From Eutrigla gurnardus (Eukaryota > Chordata > Actinopteri > Perciformes > Triglidae), in NCBI GenBank assembly GCA_963514095.1, contig OY741280.1, positions 9,375,964-9,439,963 of the forward strand: a DNA stretch of 64,000 nucleotides. Reading direction: 5' to 3'. Below are positions 1 to 13,143 of this stretch, piece by piece. The position numbers and the translations under genes were made by a program. Below the pieces are notes generated by a model. That model was given only the letters and a program-made list of their open reading frames with translations, was not told where the DNA came from and searched no databases. Positions within the stretch are counted from its first letter, which is position 1, and the number at the start of each line of letters is the position of its first letter.

Positions 1-816
1 ATGGGGTGGGCGACAATGTGCGCGCTGTTTTGTCTGTGCCACCACTGATACTGAGTGGCAAAGCCATTCTTCTTTTGGCAAAACCATTCCAGCTCTAAGC
101 CTCTGTAAACATTTTCCAAAACCACACATTTGGCAGAGGACAGTTCAAAGATGTTGCAGAAAACAACTCTGATTCTTCTTTATGTTGTTGTCTCACTATA
201 ACATATTCTGTAAGTCAGAACAAAAGCCTGTAGAATACTGATTTGATATGACAAGGAACTGTTAAGTTTATTTTAATTTCCACACTGTGATGCTAGTTAA
301 TCATACCTTTCAGTTAAAGAGAACATTTTTAACTAAAGGTCTATCATTTTCGGGAGCTTTCAACTACATCATATGGTCTTTATCAGCAGATGAGATTATT
401 ATGAAAAATACATTTTCATATAAATATTAGCTTTTATCGTGAATTTAAACAAAATCACACCTTTTAGCTGTTAGAGTTTTTGACCACTAGTAGCGCTATA
501 GGATGAGAAGATTTGAAAATGTTTTTCGAGGATAGAAATACGTAACATATGTATTAGACCTCAGTCTTTGAACACTTTTTTTTGCACTTTAATAAATCAC
601 ATTTTTATTTGGGCTGTGCTACAAAGTGTGTCTAACCAAAAACGTTTTCCCCTCTGACAAAGATAACTCTTTGTAGACCAAATTTCATCCACTTTGTGAT
701 ACACATAACTTTTTTTGCCCAAACATATTATCTCAACCCCCCAAAAGGGAACAGTTATGCACATAGAACCAACAGCGCCTACAAGTGGGTTAGACCTAAA
801 AGGGGAACCCCTTTCG
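1..816. other. AT-rich non-coding DNA
   Basis: No gene, splice-consistent exon or recognisable repeat was seen. The right edge adjoins the 18S-like fragment. Some of this sequence might be more diverged rDNA, but I could not align it to 18S beyond about 817. Confidence 0.5.
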
Positions 817-924
817 ATAACTGATTTAATGAGCCATTCGCAGTTTCACTGTACCGGCTGTGTGTACTTAAACTTAACTTAATCTTTGAGACAAGCATAT
901 GCTACTGGCAGGATCAACCAGGTA
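817..924 (-). pseudogene. 18S rRNA 5'-end fragment (decayed)
   Basis: Read on the minus strand, this begins exactly at the universal 5' end of small-subunit rRNA (TACCTGGTTGATCCTGCCAG) and continues through the AGCATATGCTTGTCTCAAAG helix to the segment ending GGCTCATTAAATCAGTTAT, about the first 110 nt of 18S. The stretch after AAAGATTAAG is shortened and altered relative to the usual CCATGCATGTC. C-to-T type changes are visible (ACACACAGCCGG). Homology fades at 817, so over 90% of the rRNA is missing and it cannot be functional. The GC-rich sequence on its upstream side (about 925-960) could be residual external transcribed spacer. A chance match is not credible over this length. Confidence 0.9.
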
Positions 925-1189
925 ACCCTCAGATCCCGGCCGGGCCTGTCGTGGGTGTGCGTGCTTCACATTTCTACACATTCCAAACTTGAGTGCCTCT
1001 TGACTTGAAGGCTTCTTGTGAAAGCCTTTATCTGTAGTTAAAGCTCGGTGCGCTTTGCAGAATAGCGGCTGTAAGCAGCTGCTCTTGGCCTTTCACACCC
1101 ACTCTGTCCCGCAAGTTTAAATGTCAAGCTCACATTATCGTGTGAAGCCCTGCATGGATACAACTGGTTGTCTGACAGTCTGGGTTCAG

Positions 1190-1192
<3 letters not shown>
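925..1192. other. possible rDNA spacer remnant, otherwise unassigned
   Basis: The first 35 bases (minus strand, just upstream of the 18S start) are GC-rich, unlike the surrounding AT-rich DNA, as expected for a 5' external transcribed spacer. The remainder shows nothing recognisable. Assignment as spacer is inference from position and composition only. Confidence 0.3.

Positions 1193-1278
<86 letters not shown>
1193..1278. repeat. (CA)n microsatellite, about 43 units
   Basis: Uninterrupted CA dinucleotides. All long reading frames across it (poly-Thr/His on plus, poly-Cys/Val on minus) are artefacts of the repeat. Confidence 0.98.
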
Positions 1279-1281
<3 letters not shown>

Positions 1282-1370
1282 CATACCATTGATTAGAATG
1301 CAATGAGATTACTGCTGATTTATTTAATGTATAACATCCAAGTCTATTATTGTATTTGAGCAATATGTTG

Positions 1371-1391
1371 CACACGCACACACAAACATAC

Positions 1392-1429
<38 letters not shown>

Positions 1430-1434
1430 ACACA
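1371..1434. repeat. interrupted (CA)n microsatellite
   Basis: CA repeat with CG, AA and TC interruptions, 90 bp beyond the previous CA tract. Interruptions suggest an older, less mutable array. Confidence 0.95.
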
Positions 1435-4400
1435 CTTGTCCTCAACATCTCATAGACGAGCCACCTGTCATACGGTCACGGCCAGAGGAGGCAGCAACGA
1501 TGCGGAACAACAAGGCAAGAGCACAATTCCTCCACACATATACAGTAAGCACACTCATACAGAGCGTCAACACAAACATAGCCTCAACCACACACATATC
1601 CTCTATGGCAGACACCATCTCTCACTTTGACACGGCATCTCATAAGTCAGCTGCCAAGGTTGGGGGGGGGGCAGCGAAGGATGAGGGGGTGGACGCTGAT
1701 AGGAGAAAGGGAATGGCAGGTAAAGGGAAGAGGAGGAGGTGGAGAAGGAATAGGGGAGTGCTGGAGCATGATAACCCAATTTGTTAGTGGTGGATAAATA
1801 GAGGTCTGGGAGGTAAATCACCACGAAGAGAGCAAATGAAATAAGGATAGAGAGAAAAGGAGGGAGGAGAGGGGGAGGAATGGGCAGGAATAAACACCCT
1901 GGGCTAATGTAAATAATGCCAACCGTGCTCATTGGTGAGAGGCTATATTTCAATATTGAGCATACAAAAAGGCCTCCAAATGTACTAAAAAGTAATAAAT
2001 CACTGTAGTGTTGCAACTGACCTATTTTGAAGACTCAGACAAACATATATTGGTTTGAATCTTTCTTGGTTGGCAAGGTTTCATCTGTTTCTAGGTGGGT
2101 GAGCTTGTTAATGAGAGTTTGTTTCTCTATATTAATATACCGGCATATTATACCTGCGTCGAAAGTGGAGTTTAAAGAGTCAATACGTTTTCCCCGGGGA
2201 AATACGCCGCCTCTTTACCAATTTGTACACCCACTTTTGTGCTCAAAGAATCAATAACAAAACGGTAAGATCCAAATAACGCCACTCACTCAGCTTTGTC
2301 ACAGTGCGCTTCCCAATTAGGCCTCCTGAAAAAAAAACATGCCTCAGCATTTTGTTCCTTGTTCATCAGAGTCTCTTGCCAAAAATCTTCACTTGAGAGA
2401 ACTTTTGTTGTGTCGGATTTGCATCAAAGTAATGGCCCATAAGGGATGTGCTGCTGAATTATAAAAGACAACAAATGACCTCTAGATTATCTGCCTTACA
2501 AGGCGGGGATGCATTGGATCTCTTGCTCTCTGTCTTTGCTTCATCTTTCACACACATAACCGACATATGACGGGAAAATGATGCACATCCATTCCATGTG
2601 CATTTGACATTTCAGATTACTGATCACTGGTAAATACCAAGCATTCAAAAGCTGGGGTTATAGCTCCCTACACATCTCTGTGCAATTCCATGCATGCCAT
2701 CTAATCTTCAGATCCCTGGTTCAATTATGGCAGGGACCATCCTTGCATGTCGTGGCCCTGGCTCTCCCCGTATTTCCAGTCTGTGTCTATTATTAATAGA
2801 ACGCTAAAATGCTCAAAAGCACATGTGCTAAACCGCTGCAAAGTTTCAGTTGAGAAGACAAGATAATGTCATAATTTAATATGTGGTTACAACATGATTA
2901 GTCGAGCCAGGTAAGATAACAAATGATGCCCCATTTACACCAACAGCAAGGTTTTTTTCTGCTACTTTCCTTCTCTGTAAAAAGTGTAGCTCTCGGATTC
3001 TGCCTCACAGTCTGGAAGCCCTGTGATCTGGATTCAAGGAGCCTGAACCCAATTGCACTGTCTCCACTGTTTTTGCCTGATGACTTCCTCGCCAAACAAA
3101 CTGCTTGTAGCCTCCTCGGCTTCTCCCATCTACTGCTGGGACTTTTTACTTCAATATTTGGAATCTTTAATGGGGAAACTGCCTTTGTCTATTACCAGAT
3201 GCACTATATGCCATGGTGAATGGCACTATTATTTAGTCAGTTATATACACTGCAGGGGATGCAAACAAAACTGTGTAGAGTCCTAGACTAGAACATAAAA
3301 ATAAAACTTTTTGTCAGTTTAGTAAACCTGGCCACACAAACCTAGTTTCCCTCCCCACAGTTAGGATGTAGAAATGCACCTTAAACACACAATTGCTCAT
3401 CAGTAGCGTCCTGTGCCTGCGCCAACACTCATTCCAACTGTCTCGGACTGATTGTGTCACATCGGTGACACTCGCCAACAGCACCAGAGCGACTGTCATT
3501 ACGCATGACCATTCCACATGGCTGTGGCTATTTATGGCACCTGTACCACTTATTCATCACATATATGTGTAGACCATTATCCGTGGTATCTCAACCATCA
3601 TTATTAAGTGTCAAAAAGATGATCAATGGTCAATTTATTGTACTCATATTGAAGTAGATTTCCCAAACTACGTCATAATTCAAGAACAAATTAAAAGATC
3701 AGTAACAAAGAAAAATGATGGCTCAAAAATGCAAATGAGAAAAATCGAAATTTGCCTGTATGGAGTGTGCATGAGGTGTGGGAAAGGGCAAATGCATGTG
3801 CATTGTTTATGCATCTTACACTTAATTTTTGACTCAAAATGGTGCAATCTTTTGGGGAGTATGCAGGACCGACACATCTACATTTGACTCTCGTATCTTG
3901 ACTTGTTTTTGCACACCAGCATGCCGCCAGGAATCTTTCCTGCCCTTTCCTCTCTGTATCCGTTTCTCTGGGTGATTCATAATGGTGTTTGATAACAGCA
4001 CAGCAACGGGGTTTTTCCGCCACGGCTCATAAGCTTTAAGAACATGAAAACAATTTGGAGAGCATCTGGATGAGCTGACTCATGACACTGTTTGTCAGAA
4101 CGCTTTCTTATTTGTAAACACCTATGCTGAATCTGATCTTTTGATTCACAGAATATTATTTTTATTGGCCGATACTTCTAGAAGAATTACATGTCTATAC
4201 AAAGTTACTGCAGGTGGTGCCCGGAATGATTTGATCCCAAACCTTTAATAAGCAAATATAAATTGTCCTATTTGTTAGATGTTATGTTGTGAAATTGTGA
4301 TGTAGGAATGCCAATAAAAAATTTAAATATGCTATAAATATATGACTGTCAACAATTATTATTGTAATGGCATAGCATTGTATACGTGCATCATTACAAA

Positions 4401-4899
4401 GTACTTTTATATATGGCACTAGGCTGCACTACACATTATTATTGGCCCAGTTTAATAAGCAACATAATTTAATATGATATGTTAACGTGGTCCTTAAAAA
4501 ACGCTCTGACTTCCAGGAACGGCTTGTCAAAGGGTAAATTAAGATGCCGATAAGATGATGACAATAACAATACAAATCACATGGACATGTGACTGTCCAT
4601 GTGTGTGGACTGTTTGCATACTGATGCAGTGATTAACCAAAAGTATTAGTACAGGAAGGAATGATCCCCCTGACTGGCAGCGGCAGACCATTCCCAAATT
4701 ATCTTCAATATTTAGCCTTTCAGCCAATGGCCGTTAGAGCAGAAGAGATTGTCTTATTTGTAGCGAGAGTGCAGAGGCTCTGCAGTGCATCCCACACCTT
4801 CTGTTCTCTCCTGAGAAGACAAAGCCATCAAGAAGTGCACTGGAGAGCAAGGATGGACTTAAGTGAACGGACATCAAATGGTAAAGAACGTACAGAAAT

Positions 4900-4901
<2 letters not shown>
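1435..4901. other. non-coding DNA with a purine-rich tract
   Basis: Positions 1660-1890 are strongly GA-rich on the plus strand with a G run at 1661-1670. This produces a low-complexity Ser/Leu/Pro reading frame on the minus strand that I reject as coding. The rest is AT-rich and shows no gene or clear element. Confidence 0.5.

Positions 4902-4933
<32 letters not shown>
4902..4933. repeat. (CA)16 microsatellite
   Basis: Perfect CA repeat ending at CACGCAG. Confidence 0.97.
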
Positions 4934-4936
<3 letters not shown>

Positions 4937-7900
4937 GCACTCGTTATTGGCAGCAACGGGAGTTGATGGTCACCTTCAAAAACATCTGCAGACAGAAGTA
5001 GAGAAGGATAAATTATCTTTGAGAGGCTTTCGGATGTGACCCATAATTTGGCTTCAAAACATATTGTATTCCGAGGCAAAACCTGCGATTTTGATGACGT
5101 CCATAATGCTGTCATTTTTGGCAGTCTTGAGTTGTTGTCACATTATGAGCCACTTTCAGACAAGCACTTAGAAAAAGTCAGGCGAAAGAAGAAAGGGTTG
5201 CGGTTTGCTCATTATCTAAGTGGTGAGATGCAAAACAGGTTCAATGAGCTCTGTGGCAAATGAGTGCTACTCACACAAAAAAAAAGAAGATGCAATCTAT
5301 TACTTTATGATCTGTGACTCAACACTGGCAGCTGGCATAAATACTCTATGCGGTTGTTTAGGGCCACAACTGCTAAGGGGGGCCACACGACCAATGTGCC
5401 TTTCTGTTGTTTTGTTTTCAAAAGGAAGAAGAATATTTTTTCTCACCAAAATACAATAACATCAAACATGTTATGACTTTTACTGGAAATCCCGAGCTTT
5501 CTAAATCTCCCAAATGCACCATATTATAGTTTCCTACAGTAATACAGTTAAGCTTAGGCTGACAGGAAGTCAGGGTTAGCCTAATGGAGGACCATCTTGC
5601 ACTGGTGGGAGTTCTGGCTATTCATGGCCATCTGGTGACTGTATCAAAGCACTTAACAAGCCTGATGTCATTATTGTCCCCTTGCTGAGATGAGTTGGTG
5701 GATGCCTCACAATATGAATATTGATTAGTAATCATTGGGTTAATTACTATTTCAATGATTTTAGGAGGTATTGGAAATAATATTTCTATAATATGGAAAT
5801 CGTTTTTTGAAGTGTCCACATGGGGTGTCTCATATTCAAGGCCACTATGGTAGTATAACCCGGTTAAAAGACTGCCAAGTGACAAACAAATAATTAATTA
5901 ATACATTATCAAAAAAACAAAAGACATTTCACAAACAGAATCTTGTTTAGGACCACCAGAATTGTATACACTGAGCAGAATGTGCTATTATTGCATCAAC
6001 ACAAAGGCAGTGGTGCTATGGGGATTAATTTCATTATTTCACAAAATAGGCAGGGGCATTTCAGATATGAGCTGCATTGCAAGACAGTGGCAAACCATTG
6101 GGGGACTTTAGAGGACACAGTTTTGTTAATGGAGCAAATGTGTAAGAAAAGGTTAAAAGAGTGAAGGCTCAGATTTTAAAAGACAATCCATTCGCTATAT
6201 ACTTCCCCCTTTGCTTTCCATGCCCTTAATCTGGTGGGTGTTCATGCAGCTGAGTCATGTCATGAGGCCTCAACAATGTTCGGTTCTGTTAATCACCTCT
6301 GCGATCTACAATCTGCGGTGTCACAGCGATGGGCAATCTAACAAGCGAGGCCAAGTGTGAGGTTTAGGGGTGGGAGGCTGGCGATCCATTGGGCTGTTTT
6401 AAATATCCACAGCAGGTAGTTCCCGTCTGCAGCGGTGCAACAAGACAACAGTACGTAGAAATACTTCCAGTTCAATTCAATTGTATGTCATGTCATATAA
6501 CAAAAGTCTCAGACACTATTCACAGAGCAGGACTCATGATTTTCAACACTGACGAGGTAGGAAAGTCTGTTTTTTCAACAACAACAAAAAAGGAAAAGGC
6601 AGGAGGTGTTCAGGTTCTAGGCCAGGTCATCAGATGTATTGACTTCCAGGAACTTTAAACTATGCACCAGACGTACCTCCTGCCTATTGATGTTTAGTCC
6701 AGATTTTGTTGTTGTTTTTTATTTCCTGAAGTCAATGAAGATTTCTTTGCTTTGTGACATCCACTCACTCACCCCTCTTGAGCACCTTAATTCCATCTAT
6801 AAGATGCTGCCACATTTTTGGAGAAATTTGTATTGCCTGGAGGATTTTCAGCACACAGCCTGTGATTGATTGGGCTTTCAGCAAATTGCAAATGGTGAAA
6901 AAGTACTTGAGATCAACAATGTCCCAAGATAGACTGAACAGCCTTGCTTGTCGCTCCATTAAAAGCCAATTAGTACAAAAAAAAATGAAAAAAATGGACT
7001 GAGCGAGAACAGTAAGCTTTGGCAGCAGAAATAAAAATTGGCATTTGAAAAGGAAACAGACACTTTTCCACTGAAAAATAAATTGATCAAATCATTTTAT
7101 TTCAATATTTTATGTTATTATAAATTCATGTAACTTTCCTGTAACAGTTATGTACAGTGAACTACTTGATATGGCCATAGCAACAGCAGAAATCCATTTC
7201 TCTTCTCAGAAAACTGTTTTATCACTTTGGAGCTTCTCTGGTTGTCATTTAAGAGCACTCCAGGCACCGGGACGGTCACTACACAAATGGACACACATCA
7301 AAATCCAAACGGCGGCTGGCTTGACCGCACTTTACTCTGCCAGACGAGTCGGTAAGAAGTATATTTAAACCAGCCTGGTTCAATGTGATAAAACAATTTT
7401 GACGAGAAGAGAGAAACAGACCTAGCCTAACATACTGGCTGATCGGGAGGTCCAGGTGAACTCATGAAAGTCATAACCATAAACTAGCGATGTGGTGATA
7501 TCAGGGTCGCCATAGTGTGCAGATTACACGTGAATTAAACTCTACTATCCCTCCCGTCACACACATCCCCTTCACGCTGAAACAGTGATAGAAAGTTGAA
7601 ACTGACAACAAAACAGATTGAAGAAATAAATCTGACACTGAAAAAACAGTGACACAAAGAAGATGAAAGAATCAGAAAATATGAAAATAAAATCATTATT
7701 AATGTCTTTGCTTTATTTTTCAGTGGAGCTTTTTAACAAGGAGACCTGTCTGTGGACATTTACCTTGTACGTCAGCATCAGTAAGATGCATAAAAGATTG
7801 ATTTTGTTCCCATCACTGGAAGAATGATCATCTTATTCTAAACATACATAGTGTTTTTTTTTATTTTTTTACCAGCTTTGGAAAGTTTTCATTATTTTGG

Positions 7901-8825
7901 TTATGCACTTACTGGAAAGCAGATTCAACATGATTGTTCAGTATATGTATTCTAGCCTACGGTGTATGTTGAAAAAAGCACTCTTAACTGTGGTGCAGAC
8001 AAGCACATATCACAGATTATTATTACTTGACTTTACTATGAACTATTCAATAATAACCGGAGGAAGATTAATGTTATTGGCTCAACTTATTTAAAAAAAT
8101 GATGCATGAGAGATATAGATCGGGAGAGGAAGGAGCCCCAGAGACCTTGTCTCAGGCCCTGAATGTTGTGCTACACTCCTGCGTAAAATATTAACGCACA
8201 GCAAGTCAAAAAGAAGCTCAGAAGAATAAACACTACCATTCAAAATACCGGACTGAATAAATTTAGAATATGTGTGGTGTAAAAGGCACAGTGGGTCATG
8301 TCGATCTATTTTGTTTGAGTCTGATACTGCGTCAAAAGTAGGAATAAATGAATCAACCATGCTCTCTGCATTTGATATGTATAGCAGAACCATGAAAGAA
8401 GACTGCACAATGTAGTGTGTACAGTGATGATAAAATTGTCAACAGATGTCTATCAATGAACATGACAAATTGATGTGTTTCTCTGCCCAATGACACAACA
8501 ACACCGGGATAATATGTGTTCTGAACAGGCACATACTGTACGAGACACAAACGGAAAGGCAAACAGGCCTGTTTGGAGCAACGCAATTACCAGAAATGTG
8601 TACGTGCAAAACATTAAATTGCATGTCCAGAAAAATGGTGTTTACTGTGATTTTACACAAAAGCAATATACCATTATTTACGTGTTTCTGTGCATACAGC
8701 TAAATGCCTTGAAAATCTCCAATGAGTGCCGGTGAGTGTGACGTTAGCAGTGAAACTGTGAATGTATAAAGCAGTGTATGAATGCTACGACTCCTCAAGA
8801 CCCAGGCCAAGTCCCTGCGTCTTGC
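4934..8825. other. AT-rich non-coding DNA, no feature seen
   Basis: Only short, compositionally unremarkable reading frames are present. No splice-supported coding, RNA gene or repeat termini were recognised. Confidence 0.5.
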
Positions 8826-8839
8826 TTGCCCCCTGCTGG
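8826..8839 (-). promoter_or_regulatory. CTCF-like motif
   Basis: TTGCCCCCTGCTGG matches the reverse form of the CTCF core consensus (SYGCCMYCTRSTGG) at 13 of 14 positions. This is a motif match only. Similar strings also occur inside fish repeats. Confidence 0.35.
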
Positions 8840-9574
8840 TGAAAGTGAAAGAGGTTAACTGCGAAGTTACCGACGACTTCAGCTCCAGCTTGCTAAACAG
8901 ACTCTGAACCGACTACAGACCCTTTCACTGAAAGCACAAAAGAACATAAAAGAAACATAGAGAACCTACAGGGATTCATGTGTGAGCAGACCGGGAGAAA
9001 TATCTAACACTTCCACTGGCTTTTTATCTCAATCCAAATAGGCAAACTACAACAATTTGTGTTAAGTTAACAGTGCAACTTTAGCTAGTTTGTATGTTTT
9101 TATTTGTAGCCTATGATGTTCACTTTTCTCTGGCTTTGTTGCTTTGAAAATAATTTGTGTTAACATTGTAGTTTGTTTGCTCAGCAAGTAACCAGGCTAC
9201 TTAGAGAAAGTGAGCATACATAAGGTTATGATTTAACTGATGGGAACTTGTTCCCTCTCCTCACGTTAGGTATACCAGTGAGCCAACAGCCGTGATTAAA
9301 GCACACCTGTCAAGCACCGCTGTACCGGCAAAGAAGAGTGTCAACATGATTGAACACTGTATACTTGAACAATTAATGGCGATTCTAAATTCATGTTAAT
9401 AATCACCCCAATCTTTAAGCGTGTTCCCCTTTCTCTGTGTTGCTTGGCAACCATGCTGCTAAACGCCTCTGAACAAAAACATTGCCTGTCAGAGGAATGA
9501 TTATTTGTCATCATTAATCATTAACTTACTGCATTTTTGTTGCTGCTTTATTTTATTAAACCCTTCCAGGTAAC

Positions 9575-9655
9575 CGTTTTATAAAAAGCAATAAGCTAGT
9601 TTACGGCGAGGCATACCGTCAATCACGGCTTCTTGTTGCTTATTGCTTTATAACG
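9575..9655. repeat. hairpin-forming inverted repeat (candidate MITE core)
   Basis: An arm at 9575-9596 (CGTTTTATAAAAAGCAATAAGC) is the near-exact reverse complement of 9638-9655 (GCTTATTGCTTTATAACG), with a loop of about 41 nt. The loop contains AATCACGGC, and a related GCCGTGATTAAAG lies near 9290. The layout resembles the core of a small inverted-repeat transposon, but I could not place terminal repeats or a target duplication. Confidence 0.5.
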
Positions 9656-11087
<1,432 letters not shown>

Positions 11088-11107
11088 TTAAAGCTAGGGT
11101 CTACAAT
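11088..11107 (+). repeat. left target duplication and terminal inverted repeat
   Basis: TTAA (11088-11091) is followed by AGCTAGGGTCTACAAT. This pairs with the inverted right end, which reads AGCTAGGGTCTACGAT on the minus strand. The perfect match is 13 bp, and extends to 15 of 16 with one A/G difference. Confidence 0.93.
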
Positions 11108-11244
11108 GTTGTTCAGAAGCACATTTTGTTATACTGGGTGAAATGGTCCTTCTATCCTGAGAGTAGTCAATACATTATGTATTCAGAAAAAGGAGCAAAA
11201 ATAATCAGACCTCTGTGGCAGCTGCAGGACTGAGAAAAAGCTAA

Positions 11245-11281
11245 CCAATCAGTGCTAGCAGGTCCGGCTAGCACGGATTGG
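11245..11281. promoter_or_regulatory. subterminal palindrome with CCAAT boxes and GCTAGC cores
   Basis: CCAATC-AG-TGCTAGC is followed by a 7-nt loop and GCTAGCA-CG-GATTGG. The 15-nt arms pair at 13 positions. It lies about 150 bp inside the left end and about 145 bp upstream of the transposase-relative ATG. It could be a promoter (inverted CCAAT boxes), a transposase-binding site, or both. The GCTAGC core recurs at the opposite end. Confidence 0.55.
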
Positions 11282-11711
11282 TAAACTGCCCTGACTGGTC
11301 AGATGCCTTCATGTCCCGCCCTCCTCCGCGCGTGCACAGGTCGGGTCTCACTGATGCCGGTGGCACAACACCTGAACATTTCAGCACACTCCTCTGCAGG
11401 AATACGGAGTTCATTTGGTTACAATGGCGGAGAAAATGCAGCCAGCGTTAATTTTACCAACTCACCCCACTAAAAAGGCAAGGAAAAGAAAGCCTGAGGC
11501 AGAAAAGGGTGCAATGAGAAAGGCTCAGGATAAAGAAAGAAGTCGGACCCGAGTCAACATCGGTGCGGCGTTTGAGCGGTGGAGACAACTGGGGCATGTG
11601 AAGGGCCTGAAAAGTGATGCAGAGGTTGCTCTCTTTCTGTTGGACAGGTAATGATTTGTTTTGTTTCGGGGGGCATTTGTTATTTTCATGAAATATGTAA
11701 GGTTTGCCAAC

Positions 11712-11807
11712 TTGGCTACGTGTGTAGCTCGTATTAGCCGAATGCTAACGTTAGCTTCGTTGGCTACGTGTGTAGCTCGTATTAGCCGAATGCTAACGTT
11801 AGCTCCG
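11712..11807 (+). repeat. two tandem 48-bp units in intron 1
   Basis: Units 11712-11759 and 11760-11807 differ at one base (TTCG versus TCCG at the unit end). Each contains the palindromic run GCTAACGTTAGC. The near identity points to a duplication more recent than most damage in the element. Confidence 0.9.
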
Positions 11808-13051
11808 TTGTGTGTTGTTTTTAGCCATGAGAAGGATCGATCACCTTCCACGCCAGTAAAACACAGATTGATGAGACACCCTCTCCCACCTGTGTCAACT
11901 ATATTTTCAGAGTCTCTGTCCGACCGGTGAGTTCAAATAGCTGCTGCTAGGAACATGGCTTTGACCTACGTTGTGGGATATATCCACAACACAACATCTA
12001 TCTTTCATATCTAGCTTGTTTGTTTTATGTGCGCGAAAGTGCTCCTTGAGAAACCCCAGAAAAAAAACATACAATACGTGTTATCAGTGATATCTCTGCT
12101 AAATCTAATTGCAGACAGTGGGTAAATGCAAGTGAGTGTGTCTACTTTTGGTGAAAAGTGAAACCTACTTGCTGGTGTGGTTGGGGCAAGGAAAGTTGAT
12201 TAGATCGTTTGAGAAGTATTATGTCCTGAAGATAAAAACCTGTCCTTCAGCTTAGGAGGTCCAGCACTTCACAGAGTCTGTAACATCAGTAATAAAATAA
12301 AACACACTTACAATAAGTTGTACCTCTACCTTTGTGGGGTGTTAGTGGAGTAATTGATCATGTTACTGTCTCTTCTATGGACTCTCTGCTGGTAGATGCT
12401 ATGCAGAGAGGATAGGGGCAAACTGAGGATCCTCTCAACAGTTTATAACAATCTAAAGTTAAACATTAGCTGCCCAGAGGAGACAGCTCTCCAGCAATTG
12501 GATGCAAGGTATGTTATAAGATGATTTTGGCAAAGTATTTCCTGAATAAAACTTAGAGTACATTCATGGTCTGTGCATTATTATGTGGTGATGTAATATT
12601 CTCTCATTTGTGTGTGTGTGTGTTTCTGTCTTTTTAGTATGTCGTCACTGGACCTCAACACTGATGTTGATGCAGATGAATTTAACGACATTCAAAACTC
12701 TATGTAAGTTGATGTGTGGTGTGCAGAGATGTTTTTACTTTCCTGTTTGTGGAAAATTGTATTCATTTTGTGAATTATTATATTATTTTCTCTGAATTTA
12801 TTTTTTCTATAGCATTGACTGGGAAGAAGAAGACAACACCTGGAATCCTGATATGGAGACACAGTCTGTGTCATCATTAGAAGAAGATGCAACCAGAGAA
12901 GTGGACACAGATGATGATGATGACAGTGACGATCCAGACTTTAGGCCTCGTATTTGTGTAAGGTAGTTTCAATACCCTCTAGCTCCACTTACAGTCAAGT
13001 TATTGTGTTTTGTTTTTTATTTCTCATAGCTGTTCTTATTACAACAGGACT

Positions 13052-13143
13052 GGCGGTGCTCTGAAGACTCCAATTTGCTTGGAATCACTTCAGGAAATTA
13101 GCATGGGGCGGTGCTCTGAAGACTCCAATTTGCTTGGAATCAC
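13052..13143 (+). repeat. 37-bp direct duplication inside exon 6
   Basis: A 37-bp segment (13052-13088, encoding GALKTPICLES) recurs identically at 13107-13143. The 55-bp offset puts the second copy in another reading phase, where it gives RCSEDSNLLGI. The frame stays open, so the conserved ITDTVHD segment follows in frame only because of this shift. Confidence 0.9.

Noticed and set aside
1038..1787. Several 60-145-codon frames with poly-Cys/Val or Thr/His runs
   Set aside because: They are produced by (CA)n arrays and adjoining GA-rich DNA. The same applies at 4661-5115, 10080-10453, 29044-29623, 44898-45198 and 52559-52771.
1603..2016. 137-codon minus-strand frame rich in Ser, Leu and Pro
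   Set aside because: Reverse complement of a purine-rich tract. No domain and no splice or start context.
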